A program made the translations under genes and the position numbers. From positions 248,001 to 312,000 of the forward strand of contig WNNJ02001739.1 of the NCBI GenBank assembly GCA_012934845.2: DNA of 64,000 nt, in the 5' to 3' direction. This DNA comes from Pomphorhynchus laevis (taxonomy: Eukaryota > Acanthocephala > Palaeacanthocephala > Echinorhynchida > Pomphorhynchidae). The notes under the pieces were generated by a model. It did not search any database and had not been told where the DNA came from. It saw only the letters and a program-made list of their open reading frames with translations. Of this stretch, positions 57,842 through 64,000 are shown one piece after another; position 1 is the stretch's first letter; each line of letters opens with the position of its first letter.

Positions 57842-60800
57842 ATGAGTTTACCAGAAGCGGAAATAACTTTGACTCGTCACAAATGGGATACCGACAAAGC
57901 CCTACAAAGTACTTACACAGGCAAAGTTGGCAAATACCAAGTCCGGATGTTTTTCGTTGTTTGTATGGTCTTTGGTGTGATTGAATCATGGTTGAGCGGA
58001 TTTGTATATTTTAACGGTAATATTCGTGTTTCATGTAATTACTAATTGCTTTTGTTAATATTGTATGTTGAAATTTAATTTTTTTAATTTAAATTTGAAA
58101 TTTTTTGTAATTTATGTTTGTATCAAACATTCATTGCTCTAATGACCGATTAGTTAATGCAAATGATAGAATTATAATTTTACGATATATAGATTAAAAT
58201 AATATTTGAAGTTTTTAATAAACTTATCTCCATACCGGGTTGACGTGATATTGACGTCAACTCGGTATGTTGTCTCATCTTTGTATCCAATATAAAGACG
58301 TTATATTGGATGTATTATTCCCGTCACACAAAGCTTGCTTCCTATGCTGAAAAATATCAGATCAGTTAACTGGATACACTGATCAGGGCATTGATATCAA
58401 TGGCTACTACTCATATTGAATACAAATCAAATCGGCTAACTGAGTTACGCATTTAATATAATTATAATATTAACAGAAAATAATAATCCTAATCAAAATT
58501 AAATAATAAATAATAAATAATTGTAAATAATAAATAATTGTTATAAGATTTTATATAATTTATATCAAGCTAAAAATTAGAATTTAAAATAAAAATCAAT
58601 TTCATTAATTGCCTAATAAATAACAGATGTTATATCAGAATAAGGATTAGATGTCATTAGGATGAACTGCTATTTTATCATGTTTCGGCCACTATTCCTC
58701 TACCCAACTTAGCAGCGGGGCCAAATACATGCTAATGACGTATTTCCTCTGATAAAACTATCTAGTATCTTATTCTAATACAAAGTATATTATTTATTAT
58801 CCATCCATAAAATATTTTCACAAATGATTTTAAATTTATTTTTAATAATATTTTTTGATTATTAATATTATTGTAATAATATTTCGTGGCCAAATACATG
58901 ATATAAAAAATTAAACAATTTTATTAAAAATTATAATTCAGTATTTTTATGAAGTAATACACGATGGATCATAATTGAGATTAAAGGCCATCTTTAGGAA
59001 TCTTATTATATTTTATAGTAGTTTATTAAATTTTAGGATTATAGAAGACAACATAAATAATATGATATTAATAAGATTATATCAGTATTAATATTATATT
59101 AATAATATAATATTAATATTATTATATATATTATTAAAATTATATTCGTCAACCTAGCATAGCAGCGCTGCATAAAACTAAGATAAAATTAAGTAATTTT
59201 TTTAAGATAAAACTAAGTAAAATATGGAACCATTATAGTAGGCGACATAAAGAAGTGTAAATTATATTCGTTAAATGTTGAGACTGGTGGAGTGTCCATG
59301 CTCATACCATGAAACCAAACACAAGACAACTAGGATTGTCTCGTATCCTACAGATAGAGCAGATAGTCTACAGCTATAATCGCGGTTTACTGTAATTTAT
59401 ATTTTCCAAATTTGTCTGCTTGAGTTAAAGCATGTTTGAAATTAAAAATTTCAAATTTAAATTCAGTTTTGAAATTTAGTTGAAATTTCATCTTACTGAA
59501 GAAAGCTTCATTGGACAATATATTTTAAGCATATCTTTCATATTTTACTTAAAATATTTTTTATTTTATATTGCATTTTTAATTTTTTAGTTGTAACTTT
59601 AATATAAAACCAAAATTATTAACTTTGATTATTTTTCCATTTTAATCACTCCAATATAAATTCAAGATAAACACTTTTGATCAAAAATATAAAAATTCAA
59701 GAATTCGAAATCATCATATGTAAAAACATAACATAGAAAGCGTTAAATCCTCTTTCCTTTTTCTGTAACCATATATTACATTTAATATATATTGTAAACA
59801 TATATTAAATTACTTATTAATTTATTAATAATAAATTAATTTATTAATTATTAATTTATTAGTTATTAATCCTCTTTACTTTTTCTGTAACCATATATTA
59901 AATTAGTTATTAAATCAGTTATATTATTAAATAGTGTAATTTTATTGTAATCTCGAAAGAAGTAACTAGAAAGCGAAACCACATTACGAAACAATTTTTT
60001 AGTATCACGTTGTTTAAAAGCGTAATTCAAATATAACTAAGGTATAAACATGTTTAACTTTATAAAAATGTTAAATGTATTAACTTAAGGTTACTGCTTA
60101 AAATCATTTCCGCTGATCGAATCCTTTTTTATTTATAACCATATCGTATTTTCGTCATATAGCTATCCCACCGAAGAGTCTGTCGTGTATGAACATGTCC
60201 AATGTATCGAGTAGAATTATACATACAATGCTTGCAGTCAATAATGAAAATGCTAACAATGATAATATATCACAAGCAGATAATCTCAGTGTAAATGAGC
60301 CCGACTGGTCGCAACAGGGTGTGCTCACACCAATTCAACTATTTCGGGATTTTAATGTTTCCGATCACGAACCGAAAAATATTCACATAGAGGTACTTGG
60401 AACTCTTATTTTACTTATTTTTATAACAACGCAATTGTGTTTTCGGAGAGAAAATTTTGATACCCTAAAAATATAAATTCTTTTAATATATTATTCGATC
60501 ATTCAATTATTTCCCATTTAACTAATCGTCAAAGTTTTAATGTTATCTTAACGAAATTATTGTAATAATTCGAGTATTATATAATAATATTATAATTAGA
60601 TAGTATTTAAATGTAATAGCTTTAAAAGTTTAATTATAATAATTATAATTCGGATTAATTAATATTTCTTAATATACAAATGATATATCAATTCTCTTTA
60701 ATAATATTCATTACAATCTTGTGATTTTTGTGCGAATATTGTGATCATTCAATTATTAACGCGTACATTCAATTATTAAGGCGAATATTCGATTAGTAAG

Positions 60801-61346
60801 GCGAATATTCGATTATTAAAGCGAACATTCGATTATTAAAGGAACATTCGATTATTAAAACGAACATTTGTGATTATTATGTTCATGCATGTGATTATTA
60901 TAAATACAAACTTCTGACATTACTATTCGCTTTAATTTTTTCTCCGCTTTTATTACTTTTAATCATGATCCAAACAGCTAATATTCAAGTTAACTAAATC
61001 GAAAATTGAACCGAATTTTCAAAATTAGCAAAAGGTGAGTGTTCATATAAAATAATCTACCTTTAGAGTAAATCGAGTACTTAAGAGATTTTTCGTAGTG
61101 ATTTTTGTTAGTACTCGTGACGATATACTGCCAAGATAGCTTGTGGGTTTATTTTTTAGACTAACCTTAGCTTTTGAAAGTTGTTATTAAATAATTTTAA
61201 ATTTGATAAATTTTAGTTCGGTCTGTTGTGTGGAGAGGAATACAAAATTCATTATTCCAGAATTGGTTATGTGATTTCAAAGTATATAGGAGCACTCTTT
61301 TGTGGGCATATGTCTGATCATGTAGGTCGGAAAATGACGTTTATAG
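57842..61346 (+). CDS. SLC22-type organic ion transporter, 5' part
   Basis: Three exons join in frame: 57842-58016, 60163-60392 and 61217-61346. The start MSLPEAEITLTRHKWD is followed by KVGKYQVRMFFVVCMVFGVI (the first transmembrane helix, about residues 31-56). Next comes a long extracellular loop of about 80 residues with NVS, NIS, NLS and NVS sequons. The third exon opens FGLLCGEEY (cf. the W-x-LVC motif of SLC22 members) and has transmembrane helix 2, IGYVISKYIGALFCG, ending in GHMSDHVGRK. That last block is the major-facilitator motif A that marks the family. The remaining ten helices are not in the window or lie beyond 61347, so the gene is partial. Substrate cannot be told. Confidence 0.85.
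58234..58270. repeat. Hairpin in intron 1 of the transporter gene
   Basis: ATACCGGGTTGACGT and ACGTCAACTCGGTAT can pair with one mismatch around GATATTG. A second, smaller hairpin (TCCAATATAA with TTATATTGGA) follows at 58288-58312. Confidence 0.75.
58428..58885 (+). repeat. Dispersed repeat R1, copy 2 (about 450 bases)
   Basis: Similarity to 62988-63450 extends from CAAATCAAATCGG-like sequence through ATTAGATGTCATTAGGATGA and ACATGCTAATGACG, to an ACAAAGTATAT segment and a T-rich end. No coding sequence or terminal inverted repeats were recognised. Confidence 0.72.
60393..61216 (+). other. Second intron of the SLC22-like gene, with 20-base tandem repeat
   Basis: Donor GAG-GTACTT and acceptor AATTTTAG. 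At about 60745-60870 roughly six units of AAGGCGAATATTCGATTATT with variants follow each other. The rest is AT-rich. Confidence 0.65.
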
Positions 61347-61789
61347 GTAAAATTGCGAATGCATGTTTTTTGAAAAATTTTATAAATATTTTACAATATG
61401 TTTTCATTATCTTATAATAATTTATTTTATTTCAATTATGTTAATAATTTAGATATTACAGATCAATTTATAATAAGTTGAAAAATATAAATATATTTAT
61501 AAAAATATACCAATGTTTAATATTTTGTTAACAATCACCCATTCTGTAATGAGTGATTGGAAAATCATCCATTACAGAATGCATCTCTAGAAACTAAGAG
61601 GTTTCAGAATCCATTGTCTACACAAGTTAATTGGCGAATGGAGGGTTTAGCAAAGAAATCATCTGATATGGCGAGCTTCACTTCACCGCTATCACTACAA
61701 ATTATGTCTTTTTCGCATATTAGCAAATAAACGTACCGATAATTAATTACCGATGATTAATTCAAAAGATTATTAATCTTATAAATGAA

Positions 61790-62860
61790 CAGTCGTATTG
61801 TTTCTTTTTTATCGATGATAAATATTATCTATGATAAATCTGATCGGTAATTAATCTTATCGATGATACATCTTATCGATGATAAATATTATCGATATTT
61901 AATCTTATCACTGATTAATCATATTAAGGATTTATATTATCGATGGTTATTTTTTCGATGATTATTCTTATCGGATATTAATATTATCGATGATTAACTT
62001 AATCGATAATAAATGTTATCGATGATAAATTTTATTGATTTATCATATCGATGATTAATATTATCGATGATTAATCTTATCGATGATTAATCTTATCGAT
62101 GATTATTTTATCGATGATTTATTTTATCGATGATTAATCTTATCGATGATTAATCTTATCGATGATTTATTTTACCGATGATTTATCTTATCGATGATTT
62201 ATCTTATCGATGATTTATCTTATCGATGATTAGTATTATCGATGATTAATTTTATCGATGTTTAATCTTATCGACGATTAATTTTATCGATGATTTATCA
62301 TATCGATGATTTATCTTATCTATGATTTATTATATCGATGATTTATTATATCGATGATTTATCATATCGACGATTTATCATATCGATTATTAATCTTATC
62401 GATTATTTATCTTATCGATTATTAATCTTATCGATGATTAATCTTATCGACAATTAATCTAATTGATTATTAATCTTATCGACTATCAATATCTATGATG
62501 ATTTATCTAATCAATGATTTATCTTATCGATGATTTATCATATCGATTTCTATTTATCATATCTATTTCCAAATATAAAGTTAGTCTTTCGATAGTAAAT
62601 ATTGTCGATGATTAATCTTATCGATGATTAATCTTATCGATGATTAATCTTATCGATGATTAATCTTATCGATGATTAATCTTATCGATGATTAATCTTA
62701 TCGATGATTAATCTTATCGATGATTAATCTTATCGATAATTAATCTTATCGATGATTAATCTTATCGATGATTAATCTTATCGATGATTTATCTTATCGA
62801 TTATTTATCTTGTTGATGATTAATTTTATTGATAATTAATCTTATCGATTATTAATATTA
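61790..62860. repeat. 16-base ATCGAT satellite, about 1 kb
   Basis: Units of TTATCGATGATTAATC and variants (TTTATC in place of TTAATC) recur about 60 times. A homogeneous block lies at 62615-62790 where units are almost identical. The array is probably within the third intron of the transporter gene. Every unit carries a perfect ATCGAT palindrome and a GATAA or TTATC step. Confidence 0.93.
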
Positions 62861-63730
62861 ACAGTCGCTTACTGCTATGATGATTGTAAAGGCTCGTTCT
62901 AGTTTCTTTTAGATTTTTTTGTATTTGCTCTTTAGTTATATTTTTGTACGATTTTCTTTTGCCTTACCGAAAGGATTATAGGGACAACAAATCAGATCAC
63001 TTAACTATGTTTACTTATATTTAGTATATATAAATAAATAATAATTAATGAAATATAATTATTAATATAACAAATAACTATAAATAATGAATAATTATTC
63101 AAAAATTATCTAATTTTTATATAAAGTTATATTTGCAAATAAAAATCAATTTTTATGAATAAAAAATTTTATAAATAAAAATTGATTATCATGTATTTTT
63201 TGTATTTGAATAATAATTAGAGGTCATCAGGAGGAACTGCTATACAATCAAGTTTCATAACCTACTTCTCGACTCAACATAGGGGTGGTGCAAAATACAT
63301 GCTTATGACGCATTTTATCTGCTTAAATTTGATTATAGTATTTATATTATTTTATCACAAAGTATATCATTGACTTTTTATTCATAAATATTTGCAACTT
63401 AAGAATCCAAATTTTTTTTAATAATATTGGGATAATTTATATATTTTACTATTTTCTGCTTGATGTTATTTTTATAGTAACCTAGTTTAAAATATGCATC
63501 TATTAAATTATTTAAATGATTTTGAAGAAACCAATATCATTACATATTGTTGCAATTCTTAAAATTTCATTATTTAATGTATTATATTTTATATTATATG
63601 GTATGCATGAATGCTCATGCAAAAATATGTTTCTTGTATTAAAAGTAGTTTTAATTGATGTTAATTTAATCATAAATCTAGATATGTACAGTTTATCATG
63701 AATAAGTCAGCTATGATTAGGCTTCTATTT
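62861..63730. other. Region with repeat R1 copy 3; no gene
   Basis: The only structure seen is R1 copy 3. The 61-residue frame at 63516-63701 is Leu/Ile-rich without a recognisable transporter motif, so I do not treat it as the next SLC22 exon. Confidence 0.45.
62988..63450 (+). repeat. Dispersed repeat R1, copy 3
   Basis: AATTAGAGGTCATCAGGAGG, AACTGCTAT, CTCAACATAGGGG and CAAAATACATGCTTATGACG align with copy 2 and, for the core, with copy 1. It lies in the same orientation as copy 2, about 4.5 kb apart. Confidence 0.72.
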
Positions 63731-63734
63731 CTTC

Positions 63735-63998
63735 CTATTGAAACATTTGTCTAAATATATATGTCCCTACTTTTAAATAATTTTGATTTATCAAAATATT
63801 TAAGGATTCTATTAATTCAATTTTATCCATATATTTATATTTACTTGATGGTTTAACTTTTGTTAGATAGGCGTTATAATTATTATAACATATATATGTA
63901 TATCTTTTTCCGAATATAAGATTAATTAATTTTACTAACGCTTCTTTAATATCTGCTAAATCTAGATTTGTATAAAGCATATTAAAATCGAATGTATT
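63735..63998 (-). mobile_element. Penelope-like RT fragment at the window edge
   Basis: The - strand frame reads NMLYTNLDLADIKEALVKLI, then an ICYNNYNAYLTK segment, LIESLNILINQNYLKVG and TYIFRQMF. It resembles the RT family with a YTN-I/L motif, a Y-AYW-K segment and FRQ-IGIPMGT, as in Penelope-like elements. It stops right after FRQ, where the GIPMGT block should follow. The 5' part lies outside the window. Family assignment is by eye. Confidence 0.45.
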
Positions 63999-64000
63999 TA

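Larger units (their letters stand above)
58017..60162 (+). other. First intron of the SLC22-like gene
   Basis: A 2.1 kb AT-rich intron with donor CG-GTAATA and acceptor CATATAG. It holds a hairpin at 58235-58269, repeat R1 copy 2, and a 40-base phrase CCTCTTTCCTTTTTCTGTAA that recurs at about 59750 and 59870. Confidence 0.6.

Noticed and set aside
61790-62860. CRISPR-like array
   Set aside because: Units are contiguous without unique spacers, and the genome is eukaryotic; it is a satellite.
63516-63701. Next exon of the SLC22-like gene
   Set aside because: Leu/Ile-rich but without the expected helix 3-4 sequence, and no acceptor of matching phase was found in front of it.

Overview
The window is eukaryotic and animal: about 70% A+T, with spliced genes, introns of roughly 40-60 bases, many LINEs and many simple or satellite repeats. 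Short introns with TTTTAG or TTTTGCAG acceptors, and a probable trans-splice acceptor just downstream of a housekeeping gene, suggest an ecdysozoan, perhaps a nematode. This is an inference at low confidence. Four host genes can be supported, all on the + strand: an orphan secreted protein (4871-5437), the core spliceosomal protein SmD1 (44512-44920), a multi-exon PH-like-domain protein (about 45050-52818), and the 5' part of an SLC22-type organic ion transporter (57842-61346, continuing past the window or hidden in later introns). Layout: 1-2.4 kb holds part of a fossil Ty3/gypsy LTR element (- strand). 3.0-3.24 kb is a 20-base minisatellite, followed by the secreted-protein gene. 7.4-11.5 kb holds pieces of I/Jockey-like non-LTR elements, including two copies lying head to head. 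12.9-14.2 kb has a foldback element and an RTE-like LINE relic with a 188-base tandem duplication. From 14.4 to 42.6 kb the DNA is mostly CR1/L2-type LINEs: copies A (+, 14.4-18.2), B (-, 21.0-25.2), C (-, 25.3-27.6), D (-, 32.1-36.4, the best preserved) and F (+, 40.8-42.6). All five end in the same 3' hairpin. Among them lie CR1-like relics and a relic of an RT family carrying a C-terminal nuclease-like domain (28.0-29.4). LINE A is itself split by a satellite array of about 62-base units and by a 949-base insertion. That insertion is made of 398-base tandem units, has an 8-base target-site duplication, and carries a hammerhead-ribozyme-like core plus tRNA-like pol III boxes. It is the most unusual object in the window. 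From 44.5 kb rightwards the host genes dominate. SmD1 and the PH-like gene are about 110 bases apart with an acceptor-like site between them, as in an operon with trans-splicing. The PH-like gene has a 4.5 kb intron that holds another LINE (46.9-49.5), itself hit by a short element with a 32-base target-site duplication; a second copy of that short element lies in a later intron of the same gene. A decayed hAT transposase lies at 55.5-57.0 kb. The SLC22 gene introns carry a 450-base duplicated repeat and a 1 kb satellite of 16-base ATCGAT-containing units. A Penelope-like RT fragment runs off the right end. The genes do not form a pathway. The host genes are housekeeping (splicing), signalling-like (PH) and transport functions set in a repeat-rich, low-selection landscape.
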